A stretch of DNA of 32,197 nucleotides from contig JANYGK010000097.1 of assembly GCA_025362395.1 (NCBI GenBank), positions 1 through 32,197 on the forward strand. The letters run 5' to 3'. This stretch comes from Bacteroidota bacterium. GTDB taxonomy: Bacteria; Bacteroidota; Bacteroidia; B-17B0; Aurantibacillaceae. Shown here piece by piece: positions 1 through 7,663 of this stretch (position 1 is the stretch's first letter; every line of letters begins with the position of its first letter). The notes under the pieces are model-generated. The model was not told the DNA's origin. It saw only the letters and a program-made list of their open reading frames with translations, and ran no database searches. Position numbers and translations under genes: made by a program.

Positions 1-46
1 TTAAGTTCCGGACTTGTTTAGCGTTTAAATAATTAAAAGTATCCAT
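1..46 (-). CDS. Start of an unidentified ORF running off the left edge
   Basis: An ATG at 46 on the minus strand opens a frame that stays open to the window edge, giving only 15 residues (MDTFNYLNAKQVRNL). It lies about 75 bases inside the foreign segment that replaces the 3' part of the ABC-F gene. A leader of this length before an ORF is typical of insertion sequences, so a transposase or other mobile-element gene is one possibility, but 15 residues are not enough to assign a family. No TAnnTTTG promoter is visible ahead of it. It could also be spurious. Confidence 0.25.
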   Translation of the reverse strand, partial: MDTFNYLNAKQVRNL

Positions 47-121
47 GATATAAGGCGTTAATTTTACATTGTTTTATATTTATATTTTGAGTTTAGTAAC
101 AATTATGGCCAAGCAACTAAA
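1..121. mobile_element. Foreign segment interrupting the ABC-F gene (possible IS end)
   Basis: Reading the ABC-F gene on the minus strand, family-like sequence continues through KVKV and then stops matching the LSGGEKSR signature expected there; everything to the left is unrelated. The junction lies at about 115-124. Immediately inside it is a 7-bp inverted repeat, gtttagt (91-97) and actaaac (116-122), followed by an AT-rich leader and an ATG at 46. This resembles the end of an insertion sequence. The inference is weak because the other end and any target duplication lie outside the window. A rearrangement or a chimeric assembly would look the same. Confidence 0.3.
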
Positions 122-1453
122 CACTTTTACTTTTTTATCAATATCGTCACCTTGAAATAAAAACGAACCCAATAAGCTTCTCACTTGCCTGCGAACATCG
201 CCCACAGCTAATTCATCAATGGTTTCAAATACGGTTTTATCAAGGTCTACTTTTTCTTCTTGGTCCTGCTCAAAATATCCCATTAAAATATTATGACCCA
301 ATTGGATGCTGCCGTCAAATTTTATCTTATCGGCTATCATTTTCATCATGGTTGATTTTCCTTCACCGTTACGACCAACCAATCCAATCTTTTCACCTTT
401 GGTAATAATAAAATTAGCCCCGCCAAAAATGAATTTATCGCCGTATGATTTACCGGCATTTTCAGCAGTAATTACAATTTTACCGCTATGTGCAGGCGGC
501 GGAAATCGAAAACGAACAGAAGCAGTATCCATATCGTCTACCTCAACCCTGTCCATTCTGTCCAGTTTTTTAATCAACGATTGCGCCATGGCAGATTTAC
601 TGGCTTTAGCCCTGAATTTATCAATTAAAAATTCAGTCTGATCGATCATTTTTTGTTGATTCTTGGCAGCGTTTTCCTGCTGCTGCTTTCTTTCCTGGCG
701 CAACACTAAATAATGAGAATAATTAGTGCGGTAATCGTAAATTTTTTGATTCACAATTTCAATGGTACGCTTTGTAACTGTATCTAAAAATGTTTTATCG
801 TGGCTTATCAATACCACAGCGCCCGAAAATACATCCATAAATTCTTCAAGCCATTGTATCGCTTCAATGTCCAGGTGGTTGGTGGGCTCATCGAGCATGA
901 GCACATCGGGCTTTTGCAATAACAATTTAGCGAGCTCAATGCGCATTCGCCATCCGCCGCTAAACTCAGAGGTTTGTAAATGAAATTGTTTGCGTTGAAA
1001 CCCTAAACCTATTAATACTTTTTCAATTTCTTCTTCCGTGTTATCAGCCCCAATTATATTTAAGCGTTCATTAATATCCGTTAAATCCTGTATCAATTGC
1101 ATATAACCATCGCTCTCGTAATCCGTACGAATTTCCAGTTGATGGTTAATGTCATTTAATTTGGCCTGTAATAATTTAATTTCTTCAAAAGCAGATTCCG
1201 TTTCTTCGTATACCGTACGGCCATGCTGATGTGTCATATCCTGAGGTAAATATCCTATTTTGCAATCTTTAGGGCGAGACACTTCGCCTTTGGTAGGTGT
1301 TTGAAAGCCCGCTAAAATTTTAAGCATTGTACTTTTCCCCGCGCCATTTTTTCCCGCCAAGCCAATCCTGTCTTTTGGATTAATTAAGAATGACACATTG
1401 TCAAATAAATTATATCCGCCGAATGAAACCGTTACACCATTAATAGAAACCAT
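80..1453 (-). CDS. ABC-F family ATPase, truncated in its second nucleotide-binding domain
   Basis: This is a soluble twin-ATPase of the ABC-F family (Uup/EttA/YheS type), whose members act on ribosomes. NBD1 is complete: Walker A GKNGAGKST at 34-42, signature FSGGW at 164-168, Walker B VLMLDEP at 184-190 and switch histidine H218. The charged ABC_tran_Xtn linker spans about 250-305. NBD2 has Walker A GRNGEGKST (360-368) and a Q-loop (FEQDQ, about 394-398) but ends at residue 457, soon after KVKVFS (441-446). The second signature, Walker B and switch histidine are therefore absent. Intact relatives run to roughly 620-640 residues. The last 11 residues (CLAIIVTKLKI) come from unrelated DNA. ATP sites in ABC-F proteins need both domains, so the product is probably non-functional. 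A TATCTTTG promoter box lies upstream at 1481-1488. Family assignment is secure; the cause of truncation is inferred. Confidence 0.85.
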   Translation of the reverse strand: MVSINGVTVSFGGYNLFDNVSFLINPKDRIGLAGKNGAGKSTMLKILAGFQTPTKGEVSRPKDCKIGYLPQDMTHQHGRTVYEETESAFEEIKLLQAKLNDINHQLEIRTDYESDGYMQLIQDLTDINERLNIIGADNTEEEIEKVLIGLGFQRKQFHLQTSEFSGGWRMRIELAKLLLQKPDVLMLDEPTNHLDIEAIQWLEEFMDVFSGAVVLISHDKTFLDTVTKRTIEIVNQKIYDYRTNYSHYLVLRQERKQQQENAAKNQQKMIDQTEFLIDKFRAKASKSAMAQSLIKKLDRMDRVEVDDMDTASVRFRFPPPAHSGKIVITAENAGKSYGDKFIFGGANFIITKGEKIGLVGRNGEGKSTMMKMIADKIKFDGSIQLGHNILMGYFEQDQEEKVDLDKTVFETIDELAVGDVRRQVRSLLGSFLFQGDDIDKKVKVFSCLAIIVTKLKI

Positions 1454-1480
1454 TGCAATTAATTATACATTTTAAGGCCG

Positions 1481-1488
1481 CAAAGATA
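1481..1488 (-). promoter_or_regulatory. -7 box (TATCTTTG) of the ABC-F gene
   Basis: On the minus strand the sequence reads TATCTTTG, an exact match to the Bacteroidota TAnnTTTG element, 27 bases upstream of the ATG. No clear -33 TTG is visible at the usual spacing. Confidence 0.5.
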
Positions 1489-1495
1489 ATGAATT

Positions 1496-1530
1496 TAGTG
1501 AATAGTTGTTAGCGAATAGTGATTAGTAAC
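1496..1530. repeat. Short AATAGT/GATTAGT low-complexity repeat
   Basis: The spacer between the ABC-F and glycosyltransferase genes contains imperfect iterations of gaatagt and gattagt. Low-complexity strings of this type are common in Bacteroidota intergenic DNA. No function is evident. Confidence 0.35.
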
Positions 1531-1548
1531 CTTCAGGCCGTAAAGGGA

Positions 1549-2724
1549 TTATACATTGCGCTTGGGCGGTTCCCAAGTATTTTCGTTTGTAGAAGAAATA
1601 AATTTAAAGAAACCGATAAATAAGGCGGCATTCATTAATAAAAAATGACCCAATGCATTAATTAAGGGAAGTTTTAACTTTACCCTTTCAAGATAGATGG
1701 TCAATAAAGGTAAAGCAACTAAAAGTAAATACGATAAAGTAACAAAGAAGAACAAAGGATAGTAACATGAAATACAAACAGACATAAAAAAAGAAATGAT
1801 CAATGCAAAAGGCGTGAGCCAGCGCAATACTTTATGTGATAAAAAAGCAAAACCAAAACCTTTATGTATGGGGAATAATAAGTTGTGATAATAGTACAGG
1901 TTTCTGAAATTACCTAAAGAAATTCTTACTTTTCGTTTAAATTCAATCAGGGGCGCATCGTTTACATCCTCATAACAAACAGCTTCCGGTTCAAACAATA
2001 CAATTCCTTTTTTTGAAATAACATCGAGCGTAATAAAAAAATCATCCATTAAAAAGCCGTCCGGCACTTTTATAAATCGGTTTTTTTTTATAGCATAGCA
2101 GCCTCCTTCAACACCTACTACAAAATTATAAACCAAGCTTTCACAATGCTTTAACCGGTTCTCAAAATTCATATATAGTATTTCCTGTCCCGAAATCCCT
2201 TCATTATGCGGCGAAAATTTTTTAATATTTCCACACACCATGTCCGCGTTTTTTTTAATTAAATTAAAGACGAGTGCTTTGAGTGTGCCGGGCTCAAAAA
2301 ACACATTAGCATCCGTAAAAATTAAATGCTCTGTAGTTGCCATATCTACAAGCTCGTTGATGATCTTTAGCTTACCCGACCGCTTGTTTTTTTCAATCAG
2401 CTTAATATAAGAATTGGATTGAACGCATTCTGAAATAATAGTATTACTTGCATCAGTTGAATGATCGGAGCCGATCAAGACAAACAGTCTATCTTTAGGG
2501 TAATCCGAATTAATGATGGATTCAAGCTTTCGGCGAATTACTTTTTCTTCATTATAAACAGAAAATACAATGGTTATATTCGGCCATTCGCCAACTGTTG
2601 AATACTCATTCTTTACGTAATTTATTTTTTTAGCTTTTTGTTTCATAAGCCACGGAAATATAACGTAACTAAAAAAAGGAACCATAAAGCACAGAAAAAA
2701 AACTATCAGCAAAAAAAACGCCAT
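1549..2724 (-). CDS. Membrane glycosyltransferase, family GT2
   Basis: A processive-type inverting glycosyltransferase of the GT2 fold, expected to move a nucleotide-activated sugar onto a polysaccharide or lipid at the inner membrane. A transmembrane segment occupies residues 1-23. The catalytic domain has the GT-A start VFSVYNEE (53-60), GSDHSTD (85-91), the metal-binding TDAN (137-140) and the likely catalytic-base motif MDDF (226-229). KVRISLG (265-271) sits where processive members have QxxRW, but the tryptophan is missing. About three hydrophobic segments follow from 290 to 385, and the protein ends in a basic tail. It starts 8 bases after mqnE ends, so the two are probably co-transcribed, although no functional link is obvious. 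The exact sugar and product cannot be read from the sequence. Confidence 0.85.
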   Translation of the reverse strand: MAFFLLIVFFLCFMVPFFSYVIFPWLMKQKAKKINYVKNEYSTVGEWPNITIVFSVYNEEKVIRRKLESIINSDYPKDRLFVLIGSDHSTDASNTIISECVQSNSYIKLIEKNKRSGKLKIINELVDMATTEHLIFTDANVFFEPGTLKALVFNLIKKNADMVCGNIKKFSPHNEGISGQEILYMNFENRLKHCESLVYNFVVGVEGGCYAIKKNRFIKVPDGFLMDDFFITLDVISKKGIVLFEPEAVCYEDVNDAPLIEFKRKVRISLGNFRNLYYYHNLLFPIHKGFGFAFLSHKVLRWLTPFALIISFFMSVCISCYYPLFFFVTLSYLLLVALPLLTIYLERVKLKLPLINALGHFLLMNAALFIGFFKFISSTNENTWEPPKRNV

Positions 2725-2732
2725 GTCATGTT

Positions 2733-3869
2733 TTAATTGATCGAGTAGTCTTTTACAATATTATATAGAGTATCTCTTTCAACAGGTGTGCGCTTTACTT
2801 GAGTAATTAAATCAACCAGCTGCTGTGTGGTTAACTTCGGCGTTTGCTCTTCAGCGCCTGCCATACTATAAATTTTAGTTGTATCATCAATTGTGCCGTC
2901 AATATCGTCCACACCAAAATTTAAAGATAATTGTGCCGTGCTACGGCCTATCATAGCCCAATATGATTTAATGTGATCAAAATTGTCAAGGTAAATCCGG
3001 CTGATCGCATAGTTTCTTAAGTCTTCAATAACACTTACCTCAGGCACGTCAGACATATCATTATTTCCATTCCTGAATTTTAAAGGGATAAACGCGTTAA
3101 ATCCATGCGTTCTGTCTTGTAAGTGTCTTAATCTTTCTAAATGATCTACCCTGTGCGTAAACGTTTCAATATGTCCGTAAAGCATAGTAGCATTAGACTT
3201 CATCCCTAAGTTATGCCAGATTTCATGTATGGAAAGCCATTCTTCGGCTGAGCATTTTCCGCCGGCAATTTTATCGCGAAGCTCTTTATCAAAAATTTCA
3301 GCGCCGCCGCCGGGCATTGAATCCAGGCCGGCCTCCTTCATCAATTTCATGCCTTCTTCGTAACTTACTTTTGCCTTTTTAAAAATATAATGCAGTTCAA
3401 CCGGTGTTAATGCTTTAATATGCAGAGTAGGACGATGTTGTTTGATGGTTTTAAATAATTCGGTATAAAAGGCAAGATCCTGTTTTGGAATTACACCCCC
3501 CGTCATGTGAACTTCTGTTACTTCCTTACCATCATATTGTTTAATGATATCCAGCATTTGCTCAATAGATAATTCCCAGCCTTCGGCGCGTTGCTTTATT
3601 AGCCTTGAATAGGCGCAGAATGAGCATGTATACACACAAATATTAGTAGGCTCAACGTGGAAATTACGGTTAAAATAAACAAAATTCTTATTCTTTTTTT
3701 CTCTCACATAATTAGCAAGCGTTCCTAAATAAGAAAGGTTTGCATGTTCAAATAAATAAACGCCGTCGCTAAATAAGATACGTTCATTATTAAACACTTT
3801 CTTAGCAATGCTTTTTAATTCATCGCTTACAAGCTGAGATTCTAAAATTAATTTTTGCGAATTTTCCAT
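2733..3869 (-). CDS. mqnE: Aminodeoxyfutalosine synthase
   Basis: This radical-SAM enzyme of the futalosine menaquinone pathway joins the 5'-deoxyadenosyl radical to 3-[(1-carboxyvinyl)oxy]benzoate, giving 6-amino-6-deoxyfutalosine in the cytoplasm. The CX3CX2C cluster motif is C78, C82 and C85 (CVYTCSFC). Further family-typical blocks include HMTGGVIP, LDSMPGGGAEIF, SNATMLYGHIE, IPLKFRN and LNFGVDDIDGT. The length of 378 residues is normal. MqnC is the closest alternative, but these blocks resemble MqnE. The ATG at 3869 follows a TACATTTG promoter box (3881-3888) by only 11 bases, implying a very short leader. No other futalosine genes are in the window, so the pathway is scattered. Confidence 0.93.
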   Translation of the reverse strand: MENSQKLILESQLVSDELKSIAKKVFNNERILFSDGVYLFEHANLSYLGTLANYVREKKNKNFVYFNRNFHVEPTNICVYTCSFCAYSRLIKQRAEGWELSIEQMLDIIKQYDGKEVTEVHMTGGVIPKQDLAFYTELFKTIKQHRPTLHIKALTPVELHYIFKKAKVSYEEGMKLMKEAGLDSMPGGGAEIFDKELRDKIAGGKCSAEEWLSIHEIWHNLGMKSNATMLYGHIETFTHRVDHLERLRHLQDRTHGFNAFIPLKFRNGNNDMSDVPEVSVIEDLRNYAISRIYLDNFDHIKSYWAMIGRSTAQLSLNFGVDDIDGTIDDTTKIYSMAGAEEQTPKLTTQQLVDLITQVKRTPVERDTLYNIVKDYSIN

Positions 3870-3880
3870 AATAATACAGA

Positions 3881-3888
3881 CAAATGTA
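3881..3888 (-). promoter_or_regulatory. -7 box (TACATTTG) of mqnE
   Basis: The minus strand reads TACATTTG, matching TAnnTTTG, with 11 bases between the box and the ATG. Transcription would begin only a few bases before the start codon. The matching -33 element is not clear. Confidence 0.5.
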
Positions 3889-3963
3889 GGTAATCGGTTT
3901 AAATTTTAAACTTAAATTTTATCTCTTTATAATAACAGCCAATCGGGGCTTTTGTTAACAGGC

Positions 3964-3995
3964 ATAAAAAAATCCCGCATGTTACCATGCGGGAT
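3964..3995 (-). terminator. Rho-independent terminator after the Ig-like T9SS gene
   Basis: A perfect 10-bp stem, atcccgcatg (3972-3981) and catgcgggat (3986-3995), has a 4-base loop. It is followed on the minus strand by a run of T (A at 3965-3972 on the plus strand). It sits 20 bases beyond the stop codon of the secreted protein gene. Confidence 0.9.
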
Positions 3996-4015
3996 CCTTA
4001 AAAAAAGAGTGTAAC

Positions 4016-6208
4016 TTATTGTTTTACAATTCTTCCAATTTTAACTGATTTGGTAGAATTAACAATTTTATAAATATAAACTCCGTTAGCAAGGCTTGAT
4101 GTGTTAATTGCATTTTGCTCGTTGCTTAAGTTTTGAGAGATCATTAATTTTCCGATAGCATCATAAATTTCAACTGTTGAATTATTTGCTAAAGCAGAAG
4201 ATACAGAGATATTTAAAACACCTGTGTTAGGGTTAGGATATACGCTGATAGCTGAACCCGATAACTCTTCGATGCCTGCGCATGTGTTAACAGTTACCAT
4301 AACGTTTGCCGTAGCCGTACAAAATGAAGCGTTAGCAACTCCTACAGAATAAGTTGTAGTTGAAGTAGGTGTTACTACAGTTGCAGCAGTTGATGCACCG
4401 TTTGACCAAAGAGTATTAACACCATTTGTATTAGCCGTTAATGTTACTGATGCGCCTGCACAAATTGCAGAGCTTGAAGATATTGCCGTAACAGTTGGAG
4501 ACGGGTTAACAGTTAATGCAACTGTTTTTGTAGATGAACAAGAAGCAGTTGTACCTTGTACAGTATACGTTGTAGATGTTGAAGGATTAACAGTTGCTGC
4601 AGCACTGCCGCCACCTGCAGGCATCCATGTATAAGTGGTTGCGCCGCTTGCTGTTAATGTAGCAGATGAACCGCTACAAACCGCAGTTGTTGAGCTTACT
4701 ACTGTAACTGTTGGATTTGGAGTTACGTTTTGAACTAAAGTTGTAGTTGCGGTACCGCAAGATGAAACTCCTGTAATGGTGTAAGTAGTATTACCTGTAG
4801 GTGTTGCAGTTACAGTAGAACCATTCGCTGAGCTTAAGCTCGCAGAAGGGCTCCAGGTATAACTTGTTGCACCACTAACACTTAATGTAGAAGAGCTTCC
4901 TGCACAAATTGTAGGAATTGAACTAATTGCACTGATAGAAACTACCGATGAAACTACAACGTTAACTACAGCAGTTGAAGTACCACAGGCATCTGTACCC
5001 GTAACTGAATAAGTTGTATTAGATGCTGGAGAGAATGTAGCAGTTGCTGCAGACTGGCCGCCTTGCCATGCAAAACTGGACAGACCTGAAGCAGTAAAAC
5101 TTGCAATTGCAGTTGGACATATAGTAACGGACACTGGTGTTAAGGTAAGAGTTCCCGGTCCGATATGAATAGTAGTAATTTTTTTATCAACACAGTTAGC
5201 AGCGTTTGACATTGGAATAAATGTATATAACAAAGTATCATTATAATTACCATTAGCAGCATAAACATGATTCTGGTTTTTTGATTTAAAATGTCCTGAA
5301 CCGTCACTAAAACCCCATATATATACAGAGTCTAATCCGGCAACTGTAACATTCCATTTTTTTAGGTATTTTACGTAGTTATACATATAACTTTCAGGAA
5401 CATTTGTATTTGTAGAAGTATTCGTATTTATTACAGTAGTACCAATACATCTAGGCGCTGCGGGAGTTACTGTATAATTTGCAGACATGTTAAATGAATA
5501 AACAGGAAATATCGCAGGCTCATAATCAGGAGTTGGATTAAGTGGTGCAACAGTAGACGTAAAGACTGAGTTTGTAGAATAGAACTGCGTAGCAGACGCT
5601 CCAACATATCCCCGTCCTTCTCCATAATTATTAGTCGAAGCTGTAGAAGTTTGCGCAGGAGTCATATACATGGAAATTGAATCTGTAGCCACACTTGAAT
5701 TATTTCTAAATACAAGAGCAAAATTTGTAGTCATTGTTCTTGCAGTTGCTAATGTTCCATAGTAATAACTTGCAGCTCCAATGTTAAGACTTATTGAGTC
5801 TATTTTTGCTAATGGAACACCCGCTCCGGTTACACTGTATAAATACGCTTTTGTCGGAATAGTTGCTGAAGGGCTTCCTGTTTTGCGACCTGCTATAAAA
5901 CCTATAGCTGAAATTGTTATTGTACCTGTGTTTGCATATGAATATCCCAAAGAATACTTATTGGAACCTGTAGAAGGAAAAGTATAAAAACTACCTGCGC
6001 CTTTATCAGTATTTTTATAAATTACATAAAAATTAGTATCCACGCAAGCTGCAGTAGCTATAGTATTTGAGCCATAATGCGAAGAAGTCATGTTGTGTGA
6101 CTTGGACGGAATTGGTTGACTGTATTGGATTTGATTTGATAATTGCGCCCGCATACTCAGTATTGAGGTAATGGCTAAGGCACTTGTTAATAGTAATTTT
6201 TTTATCAT
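4016..6208 (-). CDS. Secreted Ig-like repeat protein with T9SS type A sorting domain
   Basis: A 730-residue exported protein. The ATG at 6208 gives a clean signal peptide (MIKKLLL... ending near MRAQ); a TTG eight codons upstream at 6232 is less likely. An N-terminal region of about 340 residues has no recognised family. Then come four Ig-like/PKD-like modules (about 348-645), each with a SGATTYTW-like strand, a TTTYTV-like strand and paired cysteines. The last 75 residues form a T9SS type A C-terminal domain: YPNPNTG, a central VEIYDAIGKL and a terminal NGVYIYKI...KIGRIVKQ. Cargo of this kind is carried across the outer membrane by T9SS and released or anchored at the surface. The Ser/Thr/Ala-rich composition and repeats suggest a structural or adhesive role, but no ligand can be named. 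A strong terminator lies just downstream, and a decayed cargo gene lies upstream. Confidence 0.88.
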   Translation of the reverse strand: MIKKLLLTSALAITSILSMRAQLSNQIQYSQPIPSKSHNMTSSHYGSNTIATAACVDTNFYVIYKNTDKGAGSFYTFPSTGSNKYSLGYSYANTGTITISAIGFIAGRKTGSPSATIPTKAYLYSVTGAGVPLAKIDSISLNIGAASYYYGTLATARTMTTNFALVFRNNSSVATDSISMYMTPAQTSTASTNNYGEGRGYVGASATQFYSTNSVFTSTVAPLNPTPDYEPAIFPVYSFNMSANYTVTPAAPRCIGTTVINTNTSTNTNVPESYMYNYVKYLKKWNVTVAGLDSVYIWGFSDGSGHFKSKNQNHVYAANGNYNDTLLYTFIPMSNAANCVDKKITTIHIGPGTLTLTPVSVTICPTAIASFTASGLSSFAWQGGQSAATATFSPASNTTYSVTGTDACGTSTAVVNVVVSSVVSISAISSIPTICAGSSSTLSVSGATSYTWSPSASLSSANGSTVTATPTGNTTYTITGVSSCGTATTTLVQNVTPNPTVTVVSSTTAVCSGSSATLTASGATTYTWMPAGGGSAAATVNPSTSTTYTVQGTTASCSSTKTVALTVNPSPTVTAISSSSAICAGASVTLTANTNGVNTLWSNGASTAATVVTPTSTTTYSVGVANASFCTATANVMVTVNTCAGIEELSGSAISVYPNPNTGVLNISVSSALANNSTVEIYDAIGKLMISQNLSNEQNAINTSSLANGVYIYKIVNSTKSVKIGRIVKQ

Positions 6209-6337
6209 GATTGTTTTTTTAAGTTGGTACAATATATAACAAATATTTTATTAAAAAAAATCTCCAAAATTCGTACATAATCAGATTCCTGATCTAAAAG
6301 GGTTTAAGTAATAGATGCAGTTACAGTTAAAAACAAG

Positions 6338-6363
6338 AAAGTCCCGCTATTAGCGGGACTTTT
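6338..6363 (-). terminator. Terminator downstream of the decayed T9SS cargo gene
   Basis: An 11-bp stem (6338-6348 with 6352-6362) built on gtcccgct/agcgggac has a 3-base loop. It lies about 20 bases past the ancestral stop codon (6382-6384) of the pseudogene. The tail on the minus strand is T-rich but interrupted. The hairpin is still intact although the gene is broken. Confidence 0.7.
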
Positions 6364-6381
6364 AATGTGTATGTTAAAAAG

Positions 6382-7485
6382 TTATTTAACAATTGTAAAT
6401 TTGCTGAATAACTGAGCACTGGCTGATTTTATGCGTATATGTTAACACCTGCGTTTAAAATAGAAACATCTAATTTAGTGATGTGATTACCTGCTTCCAT
6501 TTCTTGTAATTTAGAAGTTAATACTAATTTACCTGTAATATCATATACACTTATTTCAGTTTTAGCTGATTGGTTTAAACCAAAGTTAATATTTACTTCA
6601 TTAGGATTAGGTAGTAGCAGAATTAGGGAAAGACGCCAATAAAGTTAAATCACATTTAGAAACGCTGTTAACAACTGTTGTACAGGCTGCGATATCAACT
6701 ACAGGGAAAACTAAATAATCTAAATTATAGGTATTACTACCTGCTGCAATAGATCCCCAAACTCCAACTGAAGATGTAGGTGACGATTGCAACGTATATT
6801 GCCAAGATAAACTGTCCGCAGTTGAACAACCTTCAGCTGTTGAAAAGATACTAAAGTATCCTTAGTACTTCCGCCTAATTCAGGAGACTCTATAACTGCA
6901 AAAAAGTTTCCCGCAGAAACTGTAACGGCTATTCTGAAAGCAAATGCATCATTTCCTGTAAGAGAATTTAAAGGTTTTTATGAATTTGCTCCTATTTGAG
7001 CATTAGGTGCTTCTGTTGTCGGATTTTCAGAATAAATTTTTGCATTAACCATACTTGTTGCAGCATTTGATTTATGCTTAGCTGATCCTACAATAGCATT
7101 ACTGATAGTTGCAGTGCCTGCCACAGTATATTTTTCAGCGATTTTTAAATCTGTTATTGTATAAGTTACGCCTGTCTGTATAACACATAAGTTACGTTAG
7201 TACCAAAAGCGAAACCTTTTGCATCAATAGTATAGCTTGGTGTAGCCGTATATTGTGTAATTGAATAATACACAATATTTGCAGTATTTGTTGCGCAGCC
7301 GCTTCCGCTAAAGGTTGCAGGCATAAGAGTAATAGTTGATACTGCTTTAGCAGCATCATGATTAATAACTTAATAACTACAGGAGTAGTGATGGTATTTG
7401 GAGTTAATTTTTTTATAACCTTTTGTTGAGCATTTGCTCCATATAGTAATGCTCCTAAACCCAATGTTAAGTAAATTTTTTTCAT
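6382..7485 (-). pseudogene. Decayed T9SS type A cargo gene
   Basis: Joining reading frames gives one continuous secreted protein. It has a signal peptide (MKKIYLTLGLGALLYGANAQ), a body with blocks such as VNAKIYSENPTTEAP, GNDAFAFRIAVTV and AGNFFAVIESPELGG, and a type A sorting domain (LPNPNEVNI ... EISVYDITGKLVL ... KSASAQLFSKFTIVK). At least six lesions break it: an 8-bp tandem duplication of TTAATAAC (7362-7369 and 7370-7377); frameshifts near 7185, 6850, 6615 and 6431; and an in-frame TAA at 6978-6980. The body resembles the N-terminal region of the neighbouring intact cargo gene in overall pattern, so the two may be distant paralogues. Adjacent genes are clean, which argues against general sequencing error. 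Promoter and terminator both survive, suggesting recent decay. Confidence 0.85.
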
Positions 7486-7520
7486 GTGTGTGTTATTTAA
7501 TAGTTAAGTTAGTGTTTAAC

Positions 7521-7550
7521 CAAACATACAGTTAGTTTTATTGAAACAAA
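7521..7550 (-). promoter_or_regulatory. Consensus Bacteroidota promoter of the decayed cargo gene
   Basis: On the minus strand a TTTG (-33; CAAA at 7547-7550 on plus) is followed after 18 bases by TATGTTTG (-7; 7521-7528). This matches the TTTG-N19-TAnnTTTG consensus closely. The start codon is at 7485, leaving a leader of about 30 bases. Confidence 0.75.
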
Positions 7551-7655
7551 AATTACTATCTATATCAAAATGCATTGATACCAAAGAGATTCCGGAGAAT
7601 TTATGTAAAAGTTTAATAATCGGCATCATTATACTAAATATTTAGGTTTTTTAGT

Positions 7656-7663
7656 TAAATTTG
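7656..7663 (+). promoter_or_regulatory. TAAATTTG box abutting the giant gene's ATG
   Basis: An exact TAnnTTTG match ends one base before the ATG at 7664. If it works as a -7 element, transcription would start inside the annotated reading frame, so either the true start is downstream or the match is chance. No -33 TTG is seen at normal spacing. Confidence 0.25.

Noticed and set aside
306-641. Open frame of 111 residues antisense to the ABC-F gene
   Set aside because: The minus strand encodes recognisable ABC-F motifs over this span; the plus-strand frame has no family features.
6607-7485. Two separate small genes (61 and 97 residues) in the decayed cargo region
   Set aside because: Both are fragments of one frameshifted T9SS cargo gene whose signal peptide, body and sorting domain can be joined.
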